Origin: an uncultured Acetatifactor sp.
GTDB lineage: Bacteria; Bacillota; Clostridia; Lachnospirales; Lachnospiraceae
Assembly: GCA_934394515.1 (NCBI GenBank)
Contig: CAKRRU010000039.1
Coordinates: forward strand, 1 to 19,850
Reading direction: 5' to 3'
DNA length: 19,850 nt
Shown: one piece after another, positions 1-6,414 of the stretch
Numbering within the stretch: the stretch's first letter is position 1
How the letters are laid out: each line of letters opens with the position of its first letter
Notes under the pieces: model-generated
What the model saw: only the letters and a program-made list of their open reading frames with translations
Told to the model about the DNA's origin: nothing
Databases searched by the model: none
Position numbers and translations under genes: made by a program

Positions 1-10
1 AACAGGGCAA

Positions 11-70
11 AGCAGAAGTTAGTCGTGCAATTCTTTTTCTGAAGCGTGGCAGTAGAAGTTACTAATGCAA
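11..70 (+). repeat. Pair of 20-bp direct repeats 40 bp apart, upstream of the secreted-protein gene
   Basis: The copies at 11-30 and 51-70 match at 16 of 20 positions and share the core AGAAGTTA followed by TGCAA. Their period is exactly 40 bp, about four helical turns, so both would lie on the same DNA face. They end 20 bp before a candidate -35 element. This layout suits a binding site for a dimeric activator, but the protein is unknown and the repeat could continue to the left of the window. Confidence 0.5.
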
Positions 71-89
71 TCAACTTTATTAAAATTTT

Positions 90-116
90 TTGAAAAAAGT
101 TGTAAGAAATTAGGAT
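90..116 (+). promoter_or_regulatory. Candidate weak promoter for the secreted-protein gene
   Basis: TTGAAA at 90-95 and TAGGAT at 111-116 are separated by 15 bp, shorter than the optimal 17. A suboptimal promoter directly downstream of paired repeats would fit activator dependence. This is pattern matching only. Confidence 0.3.
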
Positions 117-210
117 TGGTGGACATGAAGTATATAGAGGGATATTAGTAGAAAACTGATAATCCCCACAAGTGTAGCAAATATTCTTATGATGGAAAGG
201 AGTTTACTGA

Positions 211-720
211 TTGAAAAAGAGAGGAATGAGGAAGTGGAATGTTCGAGCAATAGCAATTTTAATGACAATGATATTTGCTGTAAATATTCCAGGATTAAAA
301 ACACAGGCGAAAGAAGTAAAACAAAGTAGTGACTCGACAAATTACGATGTGGGAACAACGGATAAGATTGTTGCTTATAGTTCGGCAGTACAGCCGTTAA
401 CAACCATGTTTAACTGTGAAATTATTTTGGCATTTACGTTAGAAGGATTAGAAATGACTTTTACTACTTCTTCTGTAAAAGATTCATCGGTAATTGGTGT
501 GAAAGACATTAAAGTACAACAGAAAATGTGGTATGGCTGGAAAACGGTAATGACTTCAGACGGGGCAGAAAATCAAAATGCATCTTTGTTTATAGCTGGG
601 TTAACTTATCCTGATGCAGTTAACGGAAAAACCTATCGTGTTATTTGCACCCACTACGCTAATTATGATGTTTACGAAGAAACTGTAAATGACACTGGTG
701 CCTTCAAATTTGTAATATAA
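211..720 (+). CDS. Small secreted protein of unknown function
   Basis: This 169-residue protein begins with TTG, preceded by GGAAAGGAG at 194-202. The N-terminus is a classical Sec signal peptide: a basic start (MKKRGMRKW), a hydrophobic core around residues 12-28 and a likely cleavage after TQA near residue 33. There is no lipobox, LPXTG motif or second membrane helix, so the mature protein of about 135 residues is probably released. It contains alternating hydrophobic and polar stretches that suggest a small beta-sandwich, an aromatic segment MWYGWKTV at 106-113, and two cysteines (69 and 146) that could form a disulfide. The layout resembles small secreted beta-proteins of gut Clostridia such as DUF6147-type proteins, but I cannot confirm membership. 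Codon use is much A+T-richer than in the genes from 1497 onward, suggesting acquired DNA. It is monocistronic and no function is assigned. Confidence 0.75.
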   Translation: MKKRGMRKWNVRAIAILMTMIFAVNIPGLKTQAKEVKQSSDSTNYDVGTTDKIVAYSSAVQPLTTMFNCEIILAFTLEGLEMTFTTSSVKDSSVIGVKDIKVQQKMWYGWKTVMTSDGAENQNASLFIAGLTYPDAVNGKTYRVICTHYANYDVYEETVNDTGAFKFVI

Positions 721-1055
721 AAATTAGAATTATTAGGTAACGTACAAGTGCAATACCCATTGCTACACTTACAAAAACTACATAATGAAACAACTGCAAG
801 ATAAGTTCATATTTGCAGTGCACTAAGAGGGCGGGGATACACAAATGTACTCCAAAGTATGCTTAAAAACCATATAAGGGTAATACGAAGGGAAAATATA
901 ATACACTGCGTTTGTCATAGTGGGTGGGACAAAAATCTTCATGTGAAAGTATAAAGGGGAAATCTTTCAGAAGAGATATAGCTGAACGCCTTACAGCTAA
1001 CGGACATTTATGTCAGGGTTGACAAACAGCAGGATCAGAAAGAGAGATTAATTGA
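721..1055. other. Gene-poor A+T-rich stretch
   Basis: No convincing gene lies in these 335 bases. There is an imperfect hairpin at 746-770 (AAGTGCAAT against ATTG and CACTT, with a 3-nt bulge) just after the secreted-protein gene; it lacks a T-tract, so it is a weak terminator at best. A 7-bp inverted repeat, ACTGCAA/TTGCAGT, lies at 793-819, and a small palindrome GACAT-TT-ATGTC at 1003-1014. A short open frame from about 924 to 1022 reads like protein (see findings) but has no supported start. Confidence 0.5.
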
Positions 1056-1280
1056 ATGAGAAGGATAGAATGGAGAAATTCTATGATTAAATCTGCTGGA
1101 TATGATGCCCAGCAACAGCTGCTGGAAATCGAGTTCGTAAGTGAGGGGCAGATATGTCGGTTTGACAATGTGCCGGAAGAAGTCTGGTATCAGTTTCGAA
1201 GACACCATCTGCCGGAGATATTTTTCCATAACTTTATTATGGGGTGTTATCCGGAGTGCAGAATGCAAGATAAAGAATAG
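1056..1280 (+). CDS. KTSC-domain small protein
   Basis: The product has 74 residues and nearly all of it matches the KTSC domain pattern: an N-terminal S-x-I-x-S-x-GYD segment, then LEIEF, a short turn, FDNVPEEVW, and a C-terminal FF-x(3)-I-x-G-x-YP segment. Small stand-alone KTSC proteins are common in bacteria and phages; the domain is thought to bind nucleic acid or act as an accessory module, with no established biochemical role. The start at 1056 keeps the usual KTSC N-terminus (MxRI...S). An ATG at 1083 has a better-placed GGAGA (1072-1076), so a 65-residue version is also possible. It sits at the edge of the A+T-rich segment and is followed by the terminator at 1346. No partner gene is evident. 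Confidence 0.7.
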   Translation: MRRIEWRNSMIKSAGYDAQQQLLEIEFVSEGQICRFDNVPEEVWYQFRRHHLPEIFFHNFIMGCYPECRMQDKE

Positions 1281-1345
1281 GGAGACTGAGCATACGGGGA
1301 ATACAAAAAGGGAAATGCAATTAAACTAAAAATAAAATTGGGATC

Positions 1346-1382
1346 AAAAGCCGCAGAGATAGCAATATCTTCCGCGGCTTTT
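1346..1382. terminator. Rho-independent terminator, probably bidirectional
   Basis: AAAAGCCGC at 1346-1354 pairs perfectly with GCGGCTTTT at 1374-1382, and an inner AGAT/ATCT pairing extends the stem. A-tract and T-tract flank it, so it can act in both directions. It separates the KTSC gene from the envelope block. Confidence 0.85.
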
Positions 1383-1421
1383 AAAGTTTTGCATAAATCT
1401 CTTTCCCAAAAAAGTGGAATA

Positions 1422-1430
1422 TGCTATACT
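1422..1430 (+). promoter_or_regulatory. Extended -10 promoter for the deacetylase gene
   Basis: TGCTATACT at 1422-1430 is an extended -10 (TGn plus TATACT). No good -35 is present at the expected spot near 1402. It lies between the terminator and the deacetylase start. Confidence 0.6.
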
Positions 1431-1496
1431 ATTACAGAAATATTGTCTAACGGAGGCTGAGCCTTTCGAATCAGGAAGAGAGACGTTAATATATTC

Positions 1497-2453
1497 ATGG
1501 CAAGGGAACTTCAACAGACATCGTCGGAAAACCGGCGGAAAAGAGTGCAGCGGTTGAAGAAGATGATCATAGGTATCGTGGCAGCGGGGCTGGTGATTCC
1601 GATTCTGTGCTGCGTGTATCTGATCTGCAGACTGCATATCATCAACGGAACATTGAAGGATCTGGAGCAGAGGCTGGAGGAACTGGACAGCCGGAATCAG
1701 GAGATACAGACGCTGTTGCAACAGCTGAAAGAACGGGAAGAGACACCGTCGCAGACATCGCAGACCGGGGAGAATCCGACGGTCGAAGAAGCCACGGGAC
1801 CGACAATAGCGGAAAACACCGGGCAGGAAACGATCCATAAGGTGTATCTTACTTTTGATGATGGCCCCAGCATTTATACAAATGAAATATTGGATATTCT
1901 GGATAGCTATCATGTGAAGGCCACCTTTTTTGTAGTAGGAAAAGAGGGCAGCAATGCCGAGGAAGCCCTGCAGCGGATCGTGGAGGACGGACATACACTG
2001 GGAATGCATTCTTACAGTCATAAGTATAAGGAACTGTATGAATCCATGGACAGCTTTACGGAAGATTTTGCACAGATCAGAGATTATATCTATCAGGCAA
2101 CGGGTGTGGAGAGTGTCTGCTACCGTTTTCCGGGCGGAAGCTCCAACACGATCAGTGAGATCGATATGCATGATTTTATTGACTATCTGGACAGCCAGGG
2201 AGTGGAATACTACGACTGGAATGTATCTTCCGGAGACGGCGGAAATATGAAATTGTCTACGGAGACGCTGTTGGAAAACTGTACGAAAGATATCGACACC
2301 AGAGACACGTCTATCATATTGATGCATGATTCGGCGGAAAAACCAACAACTGTGGAGGCTCTTCCGGACATCATAGAAAACATTCTGGCCAGACCGGATA
2401 CGGTGATCCTGCCGATCACGGAGAATACCAGGCCGGTTCATCATATAGAATAA
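1497..2453 (+). CDS. Membrane-anchored polysaccharide (peptidoglycan-type) deacetylase
   Basis: This is a 318-residue NodB-homology (carbohydrate esterase 4) protein. A short basic cytoplasmic tail (1-22) precedes one transmembrane helix (about 23-45), a charged coiled-coil-like stalk (50-82), a Ser/Thr/Glu-rich linker (83-112), and the catalytic domain outside the cell (115-318). All five family motifs are visible: TFDDGP at 119-124 (base Asp and metal Asp), HSYSH at 171-175 (metal histidines), RFPGG at 210-214, DWN at 240-242, and LMH at 275-277 (catalytic His). It should therefore be an active metal-dependent N-deacetylase, most probably trimming N-acetyl groups from cell-wall glycan and altering lysozyme sensitivity; the exact substrate is inferred. 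The ATG at 1497 has only a distant AGGAAG (about 20 nt upstream); no better in-frame start lies upstream. A bactofilin gene follows after 53 bp. Confidence 0.9.
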   Translation: MARELQQTSSENRRKRVQRLKKMIIGIVAAGLVIPILCCVYLICRLHIINGTLKDLEQRLEELDSRNQEIQTLLQQLKEREETPSQTSQTGENPTVEEATGPTIAENTGQETIHKVYLTFDDGPSIYTNEILDILDSYHVKATFFVVGKEGSNAEEALQRIVEDGHTLGMHSYSHKYKELYESMDSFTEDFAQIRDYIYQATGVESVCYRFPGGSSNTISEIDMHDFIDYLDSQGVEYYDWNVSSGDGGNMKLSTETLLENCTKDIDTRDTSIILMHDSAEKPTTVEALPDIIENILARPDTVILPITENTRPVHHIE

Positions 2454-2472
2454 GATAACTTTACAAGACACT

Positions 2473-2478
2473 TATAAT
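2473..2478 (+). promoter_or_regulatory. Candidate -10 element ahead of the bactofilin gene
   Basis: A perfect TATAAT lies at 2473-2478 between the deacetylase stop and the bactofilin ribosome binding site. No recognisable -35 sits at the right distance, so it may be a weak internal promoter or chance in A+T-rich spacer. Confidence 0.3.
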
Positions 2479-2506
2479 ATAAAGAAATAAACGGAGGTAC
2501 ATACTC

Positions 2507-3400
2507 ATGGGATTTTTCTCAGATTTAAAGGAAGATCTGTCTCAGGCAGTGAATGAATTGATGCCGGAGGAAGATCTGGAACAGGCGGATGCCGCAGAGG
2601 TTAAAAAACAGCCTTTGGAAAATGCACAGGAAACGGTGGCAGAGAAAGAAGAGACAGCACAGCCGGTTGCCGAGACACCGAGTGACAATGCAGCACTGGA
2701 AGAAATGTTAAAAAATCTGGATACGATCGAACTTCCCAAGGAAGAGCCGGAAACAATACCGGTGGGGGAAGATACTCAAGTGGCAGAGGAACCTGCAAAA
2801 GAGTCAGTACCGGAACTGGATCTGGACAGTGTGCTTCAAAGTGATATGACTGTGGAAAATGTCCCGGAACAGGATAATACAGAGAATAACAAAGGAGCAG
2901 AGAAGAGAATGGACGCAAAAATCGCATCAGATGAAACAGCAGTTATTACCGCCGGTATGGTGATCACCGGAGATGTCAGCTCCGAAGGATCTATGGATCT
3001 GGTAGGTACGGTTAACGGAAATATTGATATTCTGGGTAAACTGAATATTACCGGATATATTACCGGTAATTCCAAGGCAGCTGAGATCTTTGCAGAAGGT
3101 GCCAAAATCAATGGAGAGATCGTTAGCGAAGGTTCCGTAAAAATCGGTGCAAGTTCTGTAGTAATCGGTAACATCACCGCTACAAGCGCAGCCATTGCAG
3201 GCGCGGTAAAGGGCGATATCGATGTACAGGGACCTGTAGTTCTGGATTCTTCTGCTATTGTAATGGGTAATATCAAGTCAAAGTCTGTACAAATCAATAA
3301 CGGTGCGGTAATCGAAGGTATGTGCTCTCAGTGCTATGCGGATGTCAGCCCGACTTCCTTCTTCGATGATTACAAGCCCGAGAAAAAGAAAGCAAAATAA
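2507..3400 (+). CDS. Bactofilin (polymer-forming cytoskeletal protein)
   Basis: The 297-residue product has two parts. Residues 1-135 are a strongly acidic, low-complexity extension rich in Glu, Pro, Ala and Val. Residues 140-280 are a bactofilin (DUF583) domain, a right-handed beta-helix visible as repeated turns such as ITGDVSSEGSMDLVGTVNGN and later GDIDVQGPVVLDSSAIVMGN. Bactofilins self-assemble without nucleotides into filaments on the inner membrane face and often position cell-wall enzymes. GGAGG at 2492-2496 gives a firm start. The neighbour upstream is a cell-wall deacetylase, which fits a scaffold-client relation, though this is inference. The acidic arm is much longer than the short tails of most bactofilins and could be a disordered interaction arm. 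The downstream pyrH ribosome binding site begins right at its stop codon. Confidence 0.88.
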   Translation: MGFFSDLKEDLSQAVNELMPEEDLEQADAAEVKKQPLENAQETVAEKEETAQPVAETPSDNAALEEMLKNLDTIELPKEEPETIPVGEDTQVAEEPAKESVPELDLDSVLQSDMTVENVPEQDNTENNKGAEKRMDAKIASDETAVITAGMVITGDVSSEGSMDLVGTVNGNIDILGKLNITGYITGNSKAAEIFAEGAKINGEIVSEGSVKIGASSVVIGNITATSAAIAGAVKGDIDVQGPVVLDSSAIVMGNIKSKSVQINNGAVIEGMCSQCYADVSPTSFFDDYKPEKKKAK

Positions 3401-3413
3401 GGAGCATAAGACC

Positions 3414-4109
3414 ATGAAGAGAATATTACTGAAACTCAGTGGAGAAGCACTGGCAGGAGAGAAGAAGACCGGTTTTGACGAAGAGACTGTCAGAAAGGTA
3501 GCACTGCAGGTAAAGGAACTGGTAGATGACGGCATTCAGGTGGGTATCGTGATCGGCGGAGGCAACTTCTGGAGAGGACGTTCCAGCGAGAATATTGACC
3601 GTACCAAGGCAGACCAGATCGGAATGCTGGCTACCGTCATGAACTGCATTTATGTCTCCGAGATTTTCCGCTCCGTAGGCATGATGACCAATATTCTGAC
3701 TCCGTTTGAGTGCGGCTCCTTCACAAAGCTGTTCTCCAAGGACAGAGCCAATAAATATTTCGCGAAGGGTATGGTAGTATTCTTTGCAGGCGGTACGGGC
3801 CATCCCTACTTCTCTACCGATACAGGTGTTGTCCTTCGTGCCATCGAGGTAGAGGCAGACGTAATTTTACTGGCCAAGGCAATTGACGGTGTCTATAATG
3901 CAGACCCTGCCAAGGATCCCACAGCGAAGAAATACGACGAAGTATCTATTGATGAAGTCATTGCCAAGAACCTTCAGGTAGTGGATATGACTGCATCTAT
4001 TCTGGCAAGAGATAACAAGATGCCGATGTGGGTATTCGGTCTGAATGAGGAAAACAGTATTGTGAATACGCTGAAGGGTGAGTTCCATGGAACCAAGGTG
4101 ACTGTGTAA
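3414..4109 (+). CDS. pyrH: UMP kinase (uridylate kinase)
   Basis: This 231-residue bacterial UMP kinase of the amino-acid kinase family phosphorylates UMP to UDP in the cytoplasm, feeding RNA, DNA and UDP-sugar synthesis. Visible motifs are KLSGEAL at 7-13, the nucleotide-binding GGGNFWRGR, FAGGTGHPYFSTDT, and KAIDGVYNADP near the ATP site. The frame is open further upstream, but the ATG at 3414 has GGAG at 3401-3404 and matches the family start (MKRILLKLSGE); earlier starts would run into bactofilin coding sequence. In many Firmicutes pyrH follows rpsB-tsf; here it follows a bactofilin gene. Codon use is strongly biased, as expected for a highly expressed gene. The gene lies 13 bp after bactofilin and 151 bp before frr. 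Confidence 0.97.
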   Translation: MKRILLKLSGEALAGEKKTGFDEETVRKVALQVKELVDDGIQVGIVIGGGNFWRGRSSENIDRTKADQIGMLATVMNCIYVSEIFRSVGMMTNILTPFECGSFTKLFSKDRANKYFAKGMVVFFAGGTGHPYFSTDTGVVLRAIEVEADVILLAKAIDGVYNADPAKDPTAKKYDEVSIDEVIAKNLQVVDMTASILARDNKMPMWVFGLNEENSIVNTLKGEFHGTKVTV

Positions 4110-4187
4110 GTCTGACTAATATGTGGAACGACATAACACAAGCAGGCGGATTACGACCCGTAACTAAAACATTTTAGCAACTGAAAA

Positions 4188-4225
4188 TTGCAGGAATAGG
4201 TTAAAAAATATAATAAAAATATAAT
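4188..4225 (+). promoter_or_regulatory. Candidate internal promoter for frr
   Basis: The 151-bp pyrH-frr gap holds two TATAAT hexamers, at 4209-4214 and 4220-4225, and a TTGCAG at 4188-4193, 15 bp before the first. No terminator is visible, so frr may be transcribed both from upstream and from here. Confidence 0.4.
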
Positions 4226-4260
4226 AAGGAAAGGCGCAGAGCGCAGAAGAGAGGAAAATA

Positions 4261-4812
4261 ATGGACGCAAGAGTACAGGTATATAGTGACAAGATGCAGA
4301 AGGCTTATGAATTTCTGGAGGCAGATTTCGCTGCCATCCGTGCAGGACGTGCGAATCCGCATGTACTGGATAAGCTGAGAGTAGATTATTACGGAACTCC
4401 TACCCCGATCCAGCAGGTAGGTAACGTAACCGTTCCCGAGGCACGTATCATCCAGATTGCACCATGGGAGAAATCTCTGATCAAGGAGATCGAGAAAGCA
4501 ATTATGACTTCCGATATCGGAATCAATCCTTCCAATGACGGTAGCGTGATCCGTCTGGTATTCCCGGAGCTTACCGAGGAACGCAGAAAAGACCTGGTAA
4601 AAGAAGTAAAGAAGAAGGGTGAAGAAGGCAAGGTCGCTATCCGTAATATCAGAAGAGACGGTAATGATGCTTTCAAGAAGCTGGCAAAGACCGAGGTATC
4701 CGAGGACGAGATCAAGGGTCTGGAAGAGGATCTGCAGAAACTGACCGACAAGTATGTAAAGGATATTGATGTCCTGATCGACAGCAAGTCCAAGGAAATC
4801 ATGACGGTATAA
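4261..4812 (+). CDS. frr: Ribosome recycling factor
   Basis: The 183-residue product has the standard RRF length and sequence. RRF works with EF-G in the cytoplasm to split the post-termination ribosome from mRNA and tRNA. Domain I helices carry the conserved RAGRANPHVLDKLRVDYYG segment (27-45), and domain II includes the APWEKSLI stretch and the DGSVIRL-FPELTEERR segment. Everything expected is present. The start ATG follows GAGAGG. The next gene, uppS, starts 24 bp after the stop. Codon use shows the strong bias of translation genes. Confidence 0.97.
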   Translation: MDARVQVYSDKMQKAYEFLEADFAAIRAGRANPHVLDKLRVDYYGTPTPIQQVGNVTVPEARIIQIAPWEKSLIKEIEKAIMTSDIGINPSNDGSVIRLVFPELTEERRKDLVKEVKKKGEEGKVAIRNIRRDGNDAFKKLAKTEVSEDEIKGLEEDLQKLTDKYVKDIDVLIDSKSKEIMTV

Positions 4813-4836
4813 TACTGCTTAAGAAGGTTTGAGAAT

Positions 4837-5556
4837 ATGGAAGAAAATTTGAAGATTCCAAATCATGTGGCAATCATTCTGGACGGCAACGGCCGCTGGG
4901 CCAAGGCAAAAGGAATGCCCAGAAATTACGGTCATGTGCAGGGAGCCAGGACGGTAGAAGTCATCTGTGAAGAAGCTTACCGTATGGGAATACAGTATCT
5001 TACGGTATATGCTTTTTCCACAGAGAACTGGAACCGTCCGCAGGATGAAGTGGATGCACTGATGAAACTGCTCCGTAATTATATGAAGACCTGCCTGAAG
5101 ACTGCGGAGAAGAACCGTATGTGTGTCAGAGTGCTGGGAGACAAGACCAGACTGGACGAAGACATCCGGACACGTATCGCAGAGCTGGAAGAAGCTACGA
5201 AGAATAATGACGGTCTGCATTTCCAGATCGCCATTAATTACGGCGGCAGGGATGAAATCGTCCGTGCAGTCAGAAGGCTGTCTGCAAAAGTGCGGGACGG
5301 TGAGGTGTCACCTGAGACGATTACAGCAGATGTTCTGGAGGATTACCTGGATACGGCAGGCATCCCGGATCCGGATCTGCTGATCCGTACCTGTAATGAA
5401 CAGAGAATCTCTAATTTCCTGCTGTGGCAGCTGGCGTATACGGAATTTTATTTTACGCCGGTACCCTGGCCGGATTTCACAAAAGAAGAATTGATCAAGG
5501 CTGTGGAAGCATATAATCATAGAGACAGAAGATATGGCGGCCTGAAGGAGGAATAG
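4837..5556 (+). CDS. uppS: Undecaprenyl diphosphate synthase (cis-prenyltransferase)
   Basis: This 239-residue enzyme condenses isopentenyl diphosphate onto farnesyl diphosphate in cis to give the C55 carrier lipid of cell-wall synthesis, at the membrane surface. The catalytic segment is ILDGNGRWAK (14-23, Asp16), followed by the conserved GH pair (32-33) and the FSTENW stretch (60-65). The C-terminal diphosphate-binding motif usually reads RTSGE-x-R-x-SN; here it reads RTCNEQRISN (184-193), so the Ser-Gly pair is Cys-Asn while both arginines, the Glu and the SN are kept. Activity is still expected. The gene is tightly packed: frr ends 24 bp before and cdsA begins 4 bp after, with the cdsA ribosome binding site inside the uppS 3' end. 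Confidence 0.95.
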   Translation: MEENLKIPNHVAIILDGNGRWAKAKGMPRNYGHVQGARTVEVICEEAYRMGIQYLTVYAFSTENWNRPQDEVDALMKLLRNYMKTCLKTAEKNRMCVRVLGDKTRLDEDIRTRIAELEEATKNNDGLHFQIAINYGGRDEIVRAVRRLSAKVRDGEVSPETITADVLEDYLDTAGIPDPDLLIRTCNEQRISNFLLWQLAYTEFYFTPVPWPDFTKEELIKAVEAYNHRDRRYGGLKEE

Positions 5557-5559
5557 CTT

Positions 5560-6387
5560 ATGTTTTGGACCCGTTTGCTCAGTGGCATCGTACTGCTTAT
5601 CATCGCACTGGCTACGTTCAGCTTCGGCAATGTATTTCTGGCAGTGCCGTTGTGGCTGATCTCTCTGATCGCATACAGAGAGCTTACCAAGGCATTAAGA
5701 TGTGCAGCCGATGATAAAAAGTTCAATGCGCTGGAATGGATCGGGCTTGCAGGAGTGACGGCATATTATGCAACGCTGTTCTTTACCAGAGATCATACCT
5801 TATTGCTGATGTGTATTGTGGCACTTTTTATGGCAGAGATGTTCTGCTATGTGGTGCTGTTCCCGAAATATCAGGCCAGTCAGGTTATGGCAGCGGTATT
5901 TTCGTTCCTGTATGCACCGGTGCTTTTGTCTTTTGTCTATCTGACCAGAGAGTGTGAGACCGGAATTTATCTGGTATGGCTGATACTGATCAGTTCCTGG
6001 GGATGCGATACCTGCGCATATGTGGTAGGCAAACTGATCGGAAAGAAACATATTTTTCCGGAGTTAAGTCCGCATAAGTCTCTGGAGGGATGCATCGGTG
6101 GTGTCGCAGGTGCGGCTCTGATCGGTGGTTTATATGCACATTTCTTCGTGGAGGCTGCGTTCCCGGATCAGACGATCACATGGATCATTGCGTTTATCTG
6201 CGCGGCAGGCGCGGTGATGAGCATGGTGGGAGATCTGGCAGCATCTGCGATCAAACGCAATCATAACATCAAGGATTATGGAAAACTGATCCCCGGACAT
6301 GGTGGCATTATGGACCGTTTTGACAGTATGACGGTAACAGCGCCCATGACGTATTTTCTCGCCATTTTAATGATAGGGCTCAGGTGA
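5560..6387 (+). CDS. cdsA: Phosphatidate cytidylyltransferase (CDP-diglyceride synthase)
   Basis: A 275-residue polytopic membrane protein with about eight hydrophobic helices that converts phosphatidic acid and CTP to CDP-diacylglycerol, the branch point of phospholipid synthesis. The CdsA family signature is complete between residues 229 and 255: S-A-I-K-R, K-D-Y-G, I-P-G-H-G-G (244-249) and D-R-F-D (252-255). An earlier conserved element, WGCDTCAY then SPHKSLEG, is also present. Its ATG lies 4 nt after the uppS stop and uses GGAGGA at the uppS 3' end, implying translational coupling. dxr follows after 27 bp. Confidence 0.95.
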   Translation: MFWTRLLSGIVLLIIALATFSFGNVFLAVPLWLISLIAYRELTKALRCAADDKKFNALEWIGLAGVTAYYATLFFTRDHTLLLMCIVALFMAEMFCYVVLFPKYQASQVMAAVFSFLYAPVLLSFVYLTRECETGIYLVWLILISSWGCDTCAYVVGKLIGKKHIFPELSPHKSLEGCIGGVAGAALIGGLYAHFFVEAAFPDQTITWIIAFICAAGAVMSMVGDLAASAIKRNHNIKDYGKLIPGHGGIMDRFDSMTVTAPMTYFLAILMIGLR

Positions 6388-6414
6388 TATTTGCGCAGAA
6401 ATGAGGAATAACAT

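Noticed and set aside
1..70. CRISPR array suggested by the repeats at the left edge
   Set aside because: Only two imperfect 20-bp copies, with a 20-bp spacer and no cas genes; a regulatory direct repeat is simpler.
110..403. A 97-codon minus-strand frame overlapping the secreted-protein gene
   Set aside because: It is hydrophobic Leu/Ser-rich antisense of A+T-rich DNA without a ribosome binding site; the + strand protein has a proper signal peptide.
1344..2471. A 375-codon open frame on the minus strand across the deacetylase gene
   Set aside because: It is antisense to a complete deacetylase with all five NodB motifs, has His/Arg/Cys-rich low-quality composition, no ribosome binding site and covers the terminator at 1346-1382.
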